Of a stretch of 64,000 nt of DNA, positions 1-10,189 are shown one piece after another. Numbering within the stretch: the stretch's first letter is position 1; each line of letters starts with the position of its first letter. The translations under genes were made by a program, and so were the position numbers. Below the pieces are notes generated by a model, which worked only from the letters and a program-made list of their open reading frames with translations, was not told the DNA's origin and made no database searches. The stretch covers positions 124,764,310-124,828,309 of the forward strand of contig OX465282.1 in NCBI GenBank assembly GCA_949987705.1, in the 5' to 3' direction. This DNA comes from Thereva unica. Lineage: Eukaryota > Arthropoda > Insecta > Diptera > Therevidae.

Positions 1-662
1 AAGGGAAACGCGTTTAATTCTATATCTCATAAACTATGCGTTTTACGACAAAAATGTATATAATCTTTTTTGTAGATAAATAAGTGATTTAACTTTTTGT
101 TCAGATTTTTTTTTTGTAAAGTCAATATGTTCGGAGTTATAGTGCTTCAAACTTTATATATTACTTTCTTTGCACTATATTTCGTTAACGGTTAGCCCGC
201 CATAAAAAAGTCCTTCCTAAGACTTATAGAACACACGATTATCTATAATTTTTGCTTTTATCATTTTTAGATAGGGCTAATATTTCACGAGTTATAGCGC
301 TTTAAATGTCGGAAAATGTAAATTCAACAAAAAAAAAAAATTCCTAATATCTTTTTCTTTCCCCGTTTCATTTCAAAACTGATTATATCGTGTGTTGAGC
401 TCATCATTTCCCTCATTTGTTGCCTTTACTTTTTTCTATAAAGTTGATATTTATGGATTTATTACACCTCAAAAATTGATTAAAAATGGTTGTTTTGCAA
501 AGTCAACTATTTATTTACGACAAGTTATACCAACAAATATGTTTGTTATAAAATTCCGTTGAAACATTTTTTTCCAGCATTTATACTTTAGCCGCAATTC
601 AGTGCCGATTGTTTCATATAGATTAATGTTCATACATATAATTAAGAAATTTCGTTGGCGTA
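1..662. repeat. Left long terminal inverted repeat of outer element
   Basis: This stretch recurs in reverse complement on the right, split between 5470-5738 and 8182-8576. Identity is high by eye apart from small indels, such as about 28 extra bases near 590-620 here. The homology ends near 662 (GGCGTA). It starts at or before the first base, so the outer end of the repeat cannot be seen. The pair encloses a CXC-domain coding relic, so the arrangement looks like a DNA element with terminal repeats of roughly 660 bp. An inverted segmental duplication is an alternative. Confidence 0.75.
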
Positions 663-863
663 AAAACCCTTTTCCACACCACCTTGGAGGTCGAGTTTTT
701 GGCGCGTTTTTTTATTGTGGTTTCCCCAGTAGGCCTAATGCACAAGAAAACGAAACAATGATGCTATAACATGTTATTTAGCCTCATATGTTTCGAAGAT
801 GTCGGTTGACAATCGGATAGGATAGACCAATGAAGCCGCCATCTAATGACTAATGTGGAGACT

Positions 864-971
864 TTAAATCTCGTAAATATTCTCATTTATTTCATTGTTT
901 TCAAGGAGGTTTGCATCCTTCGTCACATTTTCGCAATTTCCACCACTGCAGTTAGATCAAATTATGGTACA
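864..971 (-). pseudogene. C-terminal end of interrupted CXC-domain protein relic
   Basis: Read on the minus strand from 971, the frame gives a cysteine-bearing segment (C-T-I-I-stop-S-N-C-S-G-G-N-C-E-N-V) and ends at a TAA at 866-864. It continues in phase from the coding relic that stops at 4886: the last codon there is AAA and the first here is TGT, as expected inside a CXC (tesmin/TSO1-like) motif. The Helitron pair at 972-4885 therefore split one coding exon. One internal stop shows that the copy is dead. Confidence 0.65.
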
Positions 972-2960
972 CTAGCAAAAAACCCGCGTGCGTTGCAACG
1001 CCTTTAAATAAAAAAAGACTATGTGTGCACAGTCCACGGTAGGAAAAAAGTATAAAAAGGTAAAAGAACAAATCTTCAAAAAATTATTTTGAATAGGTAC
1101 CTATTAAAATACTTTTTTTTAAATTTGATGTTAAGCGACTCCTATCGAAAGACGTACAATAGACAACTGGGCAAGCATATCAAACTGAAATTAGCCGGCA
1201 TGGACCGGACTTAACCGAAATTATTTTTTTATAATTTTTCAAAATTGCTCTTAAAACAACACTTTTATTTTAATGCCTCTCTATAGACAATGTTCTGCGT
1301 TATATTGTTTGGGGCATAAATTATTAAGTTTGTTGAGTTGCTGACTCGAGAGCATGCAACGTATAGTTGTCCATGAGTAAAGCAATTTTTACTTAAATCA
1401 ATTCCCACTTTTCCTAATGTTTGGCCCTGAGACTTATTAATCGTCATCGCGAAACATAAGGTAACAGGGAAATGTAAGCGTTTGAATTTAAAGGGATAAT
1501 TACTCGGAATTTTAGGTATCCTAGGTATAAGCACATTTTCGCCTTTCCCACAACCCGTTAAAATTGTAGCTTCAATTAAATTCGTGTGTAATGCGACAAT
1601 TATCAATCTAATACCATTGCACAATTTTGGTGGATTTAAATTACGGAGTAAAAGATCGGGTACATTCACTTTAAGATGTATTTAATGTGCAGGAAGACCA
1701 GGGACTGTTATACTATTTAAAAACTCCACAGGATAATGTACTGCATCGTCCAGTACACAGATCGAGTCTATTGAGCTATATGTAGTTAGAGCACCAGGAA
1801 TTTTGTCTAAAATTATTTTGTTAAGGAGGGCTACTTCTTCAATTTTAGGAGCCAGAATGGCCCTTTCGCAGAACCACGAATCTTCTTTTGAATTAATGTC
1901 TTTTACATCTTCATAGATTTCTTTAATCAATGTTTCGGTATGCGTAAGGACTTCACAAAGAGTAGGCGGAAATACGATTTCATGATTATTGTTTATTTCA
2001 GGAAATTTTCCCTCACCAAATTATGCAAAAAAAAAAACTTGCGATTTCGCCCTTTTCATAGGTTTTTATAAATCCGCTTCACTTGTTTCTGCTCCTTTTT
2101 TCCACTTTTCACTTTTAACCGTATATGTACTTATTACGTACTGAAAATTATGCAAAAAAGGAACAAAACTTGGGTTTTCGCCCTTTTCGTAAGTTTTTTT
2201 AAATCCACTTCACTTATCTTTTTTCCACTTTTCACCTTAACCATCAAAACTTCCTTTTGATCAATTTAAATCTTTTCACTTTTTTCTTTTTTCTTTAAAA
2301 CAACAAAACTATCAATTTTTGTAAATCTTCACTATTTTTTTAAACATTTAAGTTTTCGTTTTTCCGCTTTATCTTCTTTTTCACTTCACATAGTCTAGAG
2401 AAAATCCCATTGGAAATGTTATTGAAGCTTTTTTAATAATCTACCGATCGAAAGATGGCCCTCTATTTGAGGTAAAATTAGCCATCAAACTTCTATTTCG
2501 AATTTGTCGCATCTTCCAAATTCTAAAGTGAATTATAATTTATTTTAATTTATGCCTTTTTCACTATTCTATTTTTATTTATTTGTTAAAAGTTTTCATG
2601 AATAATAACATATTCTTGTTCTTCTTTAGAGAAATTTGAGCAATTTTTGGTTATTGGTTAAAATAATGAGCAACTTTTTGGTTACTATAGAGACTTGGGT
2701 AAAATATGAAACCTAATCTCACAACCGACTTTTCATATGTAAACAAAAATATTCCTCCACCAACCCCCTCGCCTACGAAGTAAAAGTTATTAATAATTTC
2801 TTTTAGGGACTAAATATTAGAAATTTAAATAGCCTATAATCTAAGTTAGGTTATTTTTGATATATTTGGAGAAAATTAATATAATCAGTGCAGGACTTTT
2901 TGCGTTTATCCCGGACAAACAGACGGAATGACAGCGGGCTCTGCTTTATTTATATAGACT
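972..2960 (-). mobile_element. Helitron copy A (non-autonomous, helicase relic inside)
   Basis: On the minus strand the element starts with TC (TCTATATAAATAAAGC, 2960 downward) and ends with CTAG at 972, followed by a host T (971). Just inside the 3' end is the perfect palindrome GCGTTGCAACGC, the usual Helitron terminal hairpin. There are no inverted repeats or target duplication, as expected for rolling-circle transposons. It abuts copy B without a single intervening base. Internally it keeps only the C-terminal helicase part of an autonomous Helitron. Confidence 0.88.
1265..1930 (-). pseudogene. Helitron PIF1-type helicase, C-terminal remnant
   Basis: Two adjacent minus-strand blocks in the same frame are separated by one in-frame TAA near 1670-1681. 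The upstream block contains AILAPK and DDAVHYPVEFLNS-type sequence. The downstream block contains LLRNLNPPKLCNGIRL, the motif TINKSQGQTL and the motif VI-like YVACSRV. This order is typical of the C-terminus of Helitron RepHel helicases (PIF1 family, SF1). The Rep domain and helicase Walker A/B motifs are missing, so it cannot support transposition. Confidence 0.85.
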
Positions 2961-3211
2961 AGCAAAAAACCCGCGTGCGTTGCAACGCCTTTAAATAAAA
3001 AAAGACTATGTGTGCACAGTCCACGGTAGGAAAAAAGTATAAAGAGGTAAAAGAAATCTACAAAAATTTATTTTGAATAGGTACCTATTAAAATACTTTT
3101 TTTAAAATTTGATGTTAAGCGACTCCTATCGAAAGACGTACAATAGACAACTGGGCAAGCATATCAAACTGAAATTAGCCGGCGTGGACCGGACTTAACC
3201 GAAATTATTTT

Positions 3212-3613
3212 TTAATAATTTTTCAAAATTGCTCTTATAACATCACTTTTATTTTCATTCATCGCTCTTACTTCAACTGCTTTTGAATAATTTATTCGCG
3301 GAATGTAACTGAAACCACAATTCAATTTATTAATACTTTGAAAATCTATCAAACTATCCAGGGTTTCGGTTCTTAAGACTTGACCTCGTAAGGAATCAGT
3401 TTCACGACATCTTGAGGCTACATGGTACATTCGATCAGAATTCAAACGTTCCTCACGCCTTAAAGCATTTTCATTTGCTCTCGAGTTTGCTTGTCGTGTT
3501 TTTTGAACACTAAGGCGATGTTCCTGTTCCATATTACCTTCTACCTGCCGAGCCAATCTTTTCCTCTTTGCATCAGCAGCTGTAGAGTGAATATTTGATT
3601 TTCGTCTTGGCAT
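3212..3613 (-). pseudogene. Helitron RepHel N-terminal leader remnant
   Basis: A 133-aa open frame starts MPRRKSNIHSTAADAKRKRL and has charged repeats of the type found at the N-terminus of Helitron-encoded proteins (alternating Arg/Glu/Ala-rich segments such as ENALRREERLNSDRM and CRETDSLRGQ). The last about 15 residues are read from the common Helitron 3' region, so an internal deletion has fused the N-terminal part to the element's tail. No Rep (HUH) or helicase motif is present. Function is unlikely. Confidence 0.6.
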
Positions 3614-4190
3614 TATAATGGAAACAAAATAAACCTAAATACCGATATACTTTCAGTATATAATAGTTTAGCCGATAAAGCTAAAAAGGGATGAAGAAAA
3701 CCGCTAGGGAGGGGAAATACAGAAACTAATACTAAGAAATATGAATATGCACCGAAAAGAAAATATATATGTATATGTGTACTAATTATGTACTGAAAAT
3801 TATGCAAAAAAAAAAACAAAACTTGCGTTTTCGCCCTTTTCGGAAGTTTTTTTAAATCCACTTCACTTATCTTTTTTCCACTTTTCACTCTTAACCATCA
3901 AAACTTCCTTTTGATCAATTTAAATCTTTTCACTTTTTTATTTTTTATTTAAAACAACAAAACTATCAATTTTTGTAAATCTTCACTATTTTTTTAAACA
4001 TTAAAGTTTTCGTTTTTTCGCTTTATCTTCTTCTTCACTTAGTCTAGGGAAAATCCCATTGGAAATATTATTGAAGCTGTTTTAATAATCTACCGATCGA
4101 AAGATGGCCCTCTATTTGAGGTAAATTAACCACCAAACTTTTATTACGAATTTGTCGCATTTTCCAAATTCTAAAGTGAATAATAATTTA

Positions 4191-4752
4191 TTTTAATTTA
4201 TGGCTTTTTCACTATTCTATTTTTATTTATTTGTTGAGTTTTCATGAATAATAACATATTCTTGTTCTTCTTTGGAGAAAATTGAGCAATTTTTGGTTAT
4301 TGGTTAAAATAATGAGCAATTTTTTGGTTACTATAGAGACTTGGGTAAAATATGAAACCTAATCTCACAACCGATTTTTCATATGTAAACAAAAATATTC
4401 CTCCACCAACCCCCTCACCATCGAAATAAAAGTTATTAATAGTTTCTTTTAGGGACTTAATATTAGAATATTTTAATTTATACCTTTTTCACTATTCTAT
4501 TTTTATTTATTTGTTAAGTTTTCATGAATAATAACATATTCTTGTTCTTCTTTAGAGAAAATTGAGCAATTTTTGGTTATTGGTTAAAATAATGAGCAAT
4601 TTTTTGGTTACTACAGAGACTTGGGTAAAATATGAAAACCTAATCTCACAACCGATTTTTCATATGTAAACAAAAATATTCCTCCACCAACCCCCTCGCC
4701 CACGAAGTAAAAGTTATTAATAATTTCTTTTAGGGGCTAAATTTTAGAAATT
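4191..4752. repeat. 281-bp tandem duplication inside Helitron copy B
   Basis: The block beginning TTTTAATTTATGGC at about 4191 is repeated from about 4472 (TTTTAATTTATACC) with only a few differences. Copy A has this block once (from about 2545). The duplication therefore arose within copy B or its source after the two lineages separated. Confidence 0.8.
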
Positions 4753-4885
4753 TAAATAGCCTATAATCTAAGTTAGGTAATTTTGGACATATTTGGAGAA
4801 AATTACCACAATCAGTGCAGGATTTTATGAGTTTATCCCGGACAAACAGACGGAATGACAGCGGGCTCTGCTTTATTTATATAGA

Positions 4886-5461
4886 TTTGAAACCGGCCTT
4901 GCGGCATCCACAGGAACCGCCACATTTTTTCCTACATTTGCAGGATATTAATTTTTATAAATTTGCTGGTGCCGGAGCAATTGTCATTGGGACTGGTTGT
5001 AAGCCAAATCTTGTTCGCTTCCAGTCCCATTCCTCCGGGTCTTGATAACTATCAAGCCAAGTTTGCACTTGATGATATTCTTGAAATGAGTGAAGTCGAG
5101 CAGCATCTTTAGTTGGAGGCAGAGCTGATAAGTTCACTTTGGTTTTTGTAGCCGATTTTCCAAAACATTTGAACCTTACTGAATGCTTAAACAAACGAAT
5201 TTCCGGACGATTTTCCTTGTCAATTAACGCGAGCAACTCAGAAACTCTAAATTGACATTCCTCACTGTTCGTTATAAAGATACTAATAACTTGCATCACC
5301 TCGGACATTTCTTTATTAGGACGACCCCTTTTCCCCCTGTAAATGGAGTGGTTTTCAAATCTCGCATACAGGAATGATGATACCTAGCACCTGTAGCTTT
5401 GGCATCAAAAATATTTGCAATACGTTGCACAATGTCCAAACTTCTTTTATCATTCCGATTC
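4886..5461 (-). pseudogene. CXC (tesmin/TSO1-like) domain protein relic, main part
   Basis: The minus strand carries a GKRGRPNKEMSEV-type segment, then FKCFGKSATKTKVNLSALPP, a WLD..QDPEEWDWKRT block, RFGLQPVPMT and finally, after one in-frame stop, the cysteine cluster ISCKCRKKCGGSCGCRKAGF. This resembles a multicopy family of uncharacterised insect proteins with a C-terminal CXC motif (family recognition from memory). A frameshift near 5363, the stop near 4955 and the Helitron insertion at 4885/4886 make it a pseudogene. The frame resumes at 971. It lies between the long inverted repeats. Confidence 0.65.
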
Positions 5462-5469
5462 TGCAAACG

Positions 5470-5738
5470 TACGCCAACGAAATTTCTTAATTATATGTAT
5501 GAACATTAGCTAAAGTATAAATGCTAGAAAAAAATGTTTGAAGTAAAATTTCAATGGAATTTTATAACAAACATATTTGTTGGTACATATGTATATACGT
5601 AACTTGTCGTAAATAAATAGTTGACTAGATATTTGCAAAAACCCATTTTTAATAAACTTTTGAGGTGTAAAAAATCCATAAATATCAACCATATAGAAAA
5701 AAGTAAAGGCAGCAAGTGTGGGCAATGATGAGCTCAAC
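5470..5738. repeat. Right long inverted repeat, inner segment
   Basis: Reverse complement of about 405-662. It is cut at 5738 by the hAT-like insertion and continues at 8182 after the duplicated AGCTCAAC. Confidence 0.75.
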
Positions 5739-5998
5739 CAGAGTTGCCAGATGGTCGCACAGTTGTCCCGCCAACAGATGGCGGTGGTGGAGCCCAAAAC
5801 CGCCCAATTTCCTATTTGAATTTTTTTTCGATTACAATGTAAAAACCAATCAAGAAATCAATTCGGAATCGATTATAATCATTTTATTCATTGTACTTTT
5901 ACATTGTTCACATTTTCATTGCACGTCATGTTTATAAAAATAAAAAATAATTTAATCAAATATATTAATATTAATACGAATTTAATTTTTTGACTACA

Positions 5999-6248
5999 GT
6001 TGGGCCTGATTGTTGAATCCGGCGGATCGGAAGTGAGTGCGGATTTGATAATTTGCCGATTCCAAAATCCGCATTCGCGGATTTAATGTGAATTTGCTTA
6101 CCGAAAAAATTATGAGAGAATCCAGGCCATGATTTTTTCGGTAATCAAATTCGCATTCAATCCGCGAAAGCGGATTTTAGAATCGGCAAAGTATCAAATC
6201 CGCACTCACTTCCGATCCGCCGGATTCAACAATCAGGCCCACTGGGCC
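5999..6248. mobile_element. Palindromic MITE (about 100-bp arms)
   Basis: A near-perfect inverted repeat. The left arm begins TGGGCCTGATTGTTGAATCC and the right arm ends with its reverse complement near 6241. Arms contain GGCGGATCGGAAGTGAGTGCGG and the centre is about 20-30 bases. It would fold into a long hairpin. It lies inside the hAT-like element. No clear target duplication was found. Confidence 0.7.
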
Positions 6249-6251
6249 CAC

Positions 6252-6440
6252 TTATTCGTTCAATAGATCGCAAACTTCCTCTTCATCTTCAGCGAACAAA
6301 ATGATCATGTCCAAGAGATCGTCTTCAAGTGTTGAATCCTTGTTCAGTGGATCTGCAGTTCCTGGCTTATGATCGTACATCTCTTTCGTGAACCGTCTCA
6401 ACATGTCATCTGATGATCCATTTTGGATTGAAGTGTTTTA
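6252..6440 (-). pseudogene. Short acidic C-terminal coding fragment, unrecognised
   Basis: The minus strand has an open run of about 60 codons ending in TAA at 6254-6252. It reads SDDMLRRFTKEMYDHKPG, then a stretch rich in Asp/Glu/Leu ending CDLLNE. It begins just after an upstream stop. It could be the tail of a transposase or captured gene in the hAT-like element, but no family was recognised. Confidence 0.25.
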
Positions 6441-6559
6441 AATATTTTGCCCACTTTCCCATAACGTAAAAACAAGCACAGCGACGTTCGACAATGTATG
6501 GCTGAGACAGAGCGAACAGAACACAACACGTAACACGATCCGACAAGCGACCAAAAGTG

Positions 6560-7859
6560 AAAGTCTAGTAATAACAAGTGTCTTTCATCTTCATACAAAA
6601 TTTCCCCCCCAGTAGTTGTGTGCGTGCATATATGAACACAAGACCCTCTCAACTACAGGCCCCGAAGGAGAGTTTTTCATGGTGGTCAACCCGGTCCAAA
6701 AATTCACCGGAGAGAGCGGAATAAACATGGCGCGGAATAAGTTCGGGAACGTTTTGGTTATAGTTTTGCAGTAAAAAGTGATTAAATATTGTATTTTAAC
6801 ACTTTTAACTGCACTTGGATTTACCAGTGAATAGTTTATTAGTGATTTAATTAAAAAAAAATAAAAATAATTTAGTGATTAAGTGTCTTTTAAGTGTTTT
6901 AATTGTTAAGGCGAACAACTGTTTTTACATTCACGGTGTTTTTTCATGTTTATTTACGAAAAAAATGTTGAAAATTTAATGTTTTGTTTAGTTATGGGAT
7001 TACAAGTGATTTTAAAGTGATTAATACATATATTATGTAATTAGTATTAAAAATATAGGTGTAGAAAAACACTTCTTATTCACTTTTCCTTTCACACTTT
7101 TCTGCACTTATATGTTTAATAATAATTTCATAAGAAATTATTTAATGACTTTAAAATCACTTTTAATTAAATAATCAGCATATTTTTCCTTAATAAAGAC
7201 GAAAAAAACACCGCGAAAGTAAAAGAAATTGATCACCTCGACAATTAACACACTTAAAACTCACTAAATCACTATTTTTTTTTAATTTTTTCTTATTAAA
7301 TCACTAAAGAACTAACCACTGATAATCCATGTTTAGTTTAAAGTAATAACTTACAATGATTTTCCACTTTTTACCACAAAAATATAACGAAAACAATCCC
7401 GAGCCTATTCCGCGCCATGTTTATTGTAACCAAATGTCAGATTTTGTGGACCGACTTCAGCTATGGTTGGATTAGTTCAAGAGAGAACTTCATGGCCTGT
7501 AATGGAGAGGGTCTTGATGAACATCACTGCTGAGCAAAACTCAACGCATACTTTGTGAACTCGGCGGGACAAAGCCAGATTCTCTCTTTATGGTAAAGTA
7601 TACAGAACAGAAAAGGAAAGAAAATTGAATTAGCTGTTTTCTTTCATAAATCAAAACAAACGAGCAAATATGTACCAATACACCCATATAAACTCATAAA
7701 AGTTTCCGCTGTTTTTTAGTTGTGTGCAAACGCGTATGAAAATGTTGCATTCTCTCTCTGATAGCCTGACATCGTCATTTGAAGAACTTGTGTATATAGC
7801 TGTTCGCCTTTCACTCATTAACCATATGAAGATGAAAGACTTGTTAATTTCTAGACTTT
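6560..7859. mobile_element. AAAGTCTAG inverted-repeat element, interrupted copy
   Basis: The ends are AAAGTCTAGTAATAACAAG (6560) and its imperfect complement CTTGTTAATTTCTAGACTTT (to 7859). It matches 59388-59813 except for the 878-bp foldback at 6639-7516. At this locus no flanking duplication was found, so it may be part of the hAT-like element or a secondary insertion in it. Confidence 0.65.
6639..7516. mobile_element. Foldback element, 878 bp
   Basis: The termini CAAGACCCTCTC are inverted, and nearly the whole element is an imperfect palindrome with arms of roughly 400 bp (for example ATAAACATGGCGCGGAATA at about 6721 and its complement near 7425). It is flanked by ATGAACA at 6632-6638 and 7517-7523. 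The homologous copy at 59388-59813 has a single ATGAACA near 59460, confirming the insertion. No coding sequence was seen. Confidence 0.8.
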
Positions 7860-8181
7860 GCACGCGACATGATACAGTGGTGTAAGTGGTGGTGTGTGGG
7901 AGAGTCAGTGGTGAGGGGTACCAGTAGGCAGTAGCAGACGTTCATTACAAACAACGTCGAGGATTGGCTCCGAAAAGCGCGGCAAATTTTAAATAATGAA
8001 AACTTTGTGAAAATTGTAACATTCACACAAAAAATATCTTAGAGCCCAAATCGCCCAAGGTTTTAAACTAAATAGCCCAAAGGGCGGTTTGTCGCGAATC
8101 GCATTTTTTTTGTCGCGAGTTCAACTACCTGTGGAGCCCAATCGGCGAAAAATCGCCCAATCTGGCAACTCTGAGCTCAAC

Positions 8182-8576
8182 ACACGATATAATCAATTTT
8201 GAAATGAAACGGGGAAAGAAAAAGATATTAGAAAAATTTTTTTTTTGTTGAATTTACATTTTCCGACATTTAAAGCGCTATAACTCGTGAAATATTAGCC
8301 CTATCTAAAAATGATACAAGCAAAAATTATAGATAATCGTGTGTTCTATAAGTCTTAGGAAGGACCTTTTTATGGCGGGCTAACCGGTAACGAAATATAG
8401 TGCAAAGAAAGTAATGTATAAAGTTTGAAGCACTATAACTCCGAACATATTGACTTTACAAAAAAAAAATTCTGAACAAGAAAGTTAAATCACTTATTTA
8501 TCTACAAAAAAGATTATATACATTTTTGTCGTAAAACGCATAGTTTATGAGATATAGAATTAAACGCGTTTCCCTT
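8182..8576. repeat. Right long inverted repeat, outer segment
   Basis: Reverse complement of about 1-405, ending CGCGTTTCCCTT at 8576, which mirrors the first bases of the window. Flanking DNA begins at 8577. Because the left flank is outside the window, a target-site duplication cannot be tested. Confidence 0.75.
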
Positions 8577-9209
8577 CATTGTAAGTGAAGCATAAGGGTG
8601 GGGATGACGCCATTTTGAATTTAAGCTCATAAAAATATGTCAAAACATTTGGTAAAAAAAATCGCGTGCGGTATTTTTCGCATTACGAAGGCCTTTTTTC
8701 GTCCTATTTACTGGACTAATAATAGAACAATGAGCAGAGTGCTAGAATGATTTTGAGTTATACTCTCGCTTTTAATGAATTTTTTAGCCTGACATTTATT
8801 ACTGTTGGTTCAGTAGCGAAGGTGGTTTTCATTGCTACAAGGGAGACTAGCTCCTTTCGGTACTTTTCGTTGTCTTGATAAACTTTAGATATCATTACTG
8901 CACTGCACTGCTGCTGCTTACACTGCTTCAAACGCATTTTGCAAATATTCAAATACAAATACCGGCATTTTGTGGGAAATACGCGAGTAAAAATAAAAAA
9001 ATGGGCATTCAGCGGGCGAACACCGGCCGCTTGGCCCTTTAAAGGAGATATGATGGCCGTAGACCTACGACCTTACGACGACTAAACTTGACCAAAAGAT
9101 TTAAATGGCCAAGAACTAAGCTGTACAGCGGGCATTCCACGGCGGATTTGAGTCAAAAAAGAATCTGCATCAAATGTATTGTTGAGTGTGCTTTATGGGA
9201 AGTGATTAC
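8577..9209. other. Unique-looking DNA, no gene seen
   Basis: Short open frames (for example minus 8758-8958) show no recognisable motif. No repeat shared with the rest of the window was noticed. Confidence 0.4.
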
Positions 9210-10075
9210 AATATTATCGGTTTGTTGTACGTGAAGTATGTGGTGCAGTTGAGTACTCAGACTCAGTCAAAAATTTGGGAGTAAAGTTAGACAAGAGCCT
9301 GAACTGGATTTGTACTCCAGAGCCTGAGCTGAAGAAATGAGGTCTCGCTCTGCTGTGTCCCCGGACTCTGGGGTATCGAGGGCATTGAGGCTCGGAAGGG
9401 AGGGGTCTGACACGTTGGTCCAGGGCCAAGAACCCTTCTGTGGCATCTCTTGGTCCACCTTCAAGTGACTAAATCTAGCCTATTGGGAATCAGCCCCAGA
9501 TCTTACAGCGGCTAAACATCTTATAAGACCCTTGCCTTAAGGGGCAGTATCACTTTAAACCAGTGCTGGGCATTCCTATGCCCGCGGGCAAATGAGCTTT
9601 AAAGCTCTGAATATGTATACGAAGTCAAATGACTCGAATATGCACAAAAAAGCATATCAGCCTTTAAGACTTCATGCGAGTGGAAGCGTATTTTGAGCGA
9701 CTTTGTGCTCATATACTGGATAACAGTGTGAAGCTTTAGAAAGCTTTTGATAGCTTTTACACAAATGCATTTCTTTAGCTGTGTAGGTTTGCCCGCCACT
9801 GCTTTAAACCGAGCGGACTTATGGTTGCTGGTGGGTTATCTGAATCTGCATGGAGAGCGGCATGGATGCGACGAGATTTTCACACATATTCTTTGCGAAT
9901 GACTGACTGACTCTGATCTGGCTTAGAAGAAGAGCGTTAATCAGTTTTTGAGTTTTTGAGCCCTGCTCAAGTCCGATCTTCGTCAATTAAAGATCTTTAT
10001 CGGTTTGAAGTTCCTAGTGGTGGGGGGTGGAGGATCGAGAGGACAGAGAGAGGGGAGACTTTTGATCTGCATGAG
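9210..10075 (+). pseudogene. LINE relic with RNase H-like segment
   Basis: The plus strand reads VKNLGVKLDKSLNW, typical of the segment after the reverse transcriptase palm. It then reads EVSLCCVPGLWGIEG, a decayed form of the WVPGHSGIEGN motif of LINE RNase H, followed by an HxxxxD-type tail. Several stops and frameshifts are present. A related relic is at 46190-46850. It is interrupted by a hAT-type MITE at 9561-9801. The RNase H suggests an I/LOA-group LINE. Confidence 0.6.
9561..9801. mobile_element. hAT-type MITE, 241 bp
   Basis: The ends are CAGTGCTGGGCAT and, inverted, CAGTGGCGGGCAA. They are flanked by an exact 8-bp duplication CTTTAAAC (9553-9560 and 9802-9809). No coding capacity. 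It lies within the LINE relic, so it is younger than it. Confidence 0.88.
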
Positions 10076-10189
10076 GGTTAGATGATCAGAGGTTGAAGTG
10101 TCATTGGTTGCATACGTCGTAATTCAATAATCAGGAAAACCCATAGGACTGGTCGTGATGGGGGTTGGGGTAGTGGGAGAGAAAAGGTT

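Larger units (their letters stand above)
2961..4885 (-). mobile_element. Helitron copy B (non-autonomous, N-terminal relic inside)
   Basis: It has the same termini as copy A: minus-strand 5' TC at 4885-4884, preceded by a host A (4886), and 3' CTAG at 2961 with the GCGTTGCAACGC palindrome just inside. About the last 295 bases at the 3' side match copy A closely, and the 5' part also matches. The middle differs: copy B keeps an N-terminal RepHel piece rather than the helicase end, and it has an internal 281 bp tandem duplication. Confidence 0.88.
5739..8173. mobile_element. hAT-like element, 2.4 kb, non-autonomous
   Basis: The ends are inverted copies of CAGAGTTGCCAGAT (5739 onward; reverse complement ending at 8173). 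The element is flanked by the 8-bp duplication AGCTCAAC at 5731-5738 and 8174-8181. An 8-bp duplication with a CAG terminus is characteristic of hAT transposons. The uninterrupted counterpart in the left inverted repeat has one AGCTCAAC, which gives the empty site. No transposase is recognisable; the interior is filled by a palindrome, another repeat and a foldback element. Confidence 0.85.
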
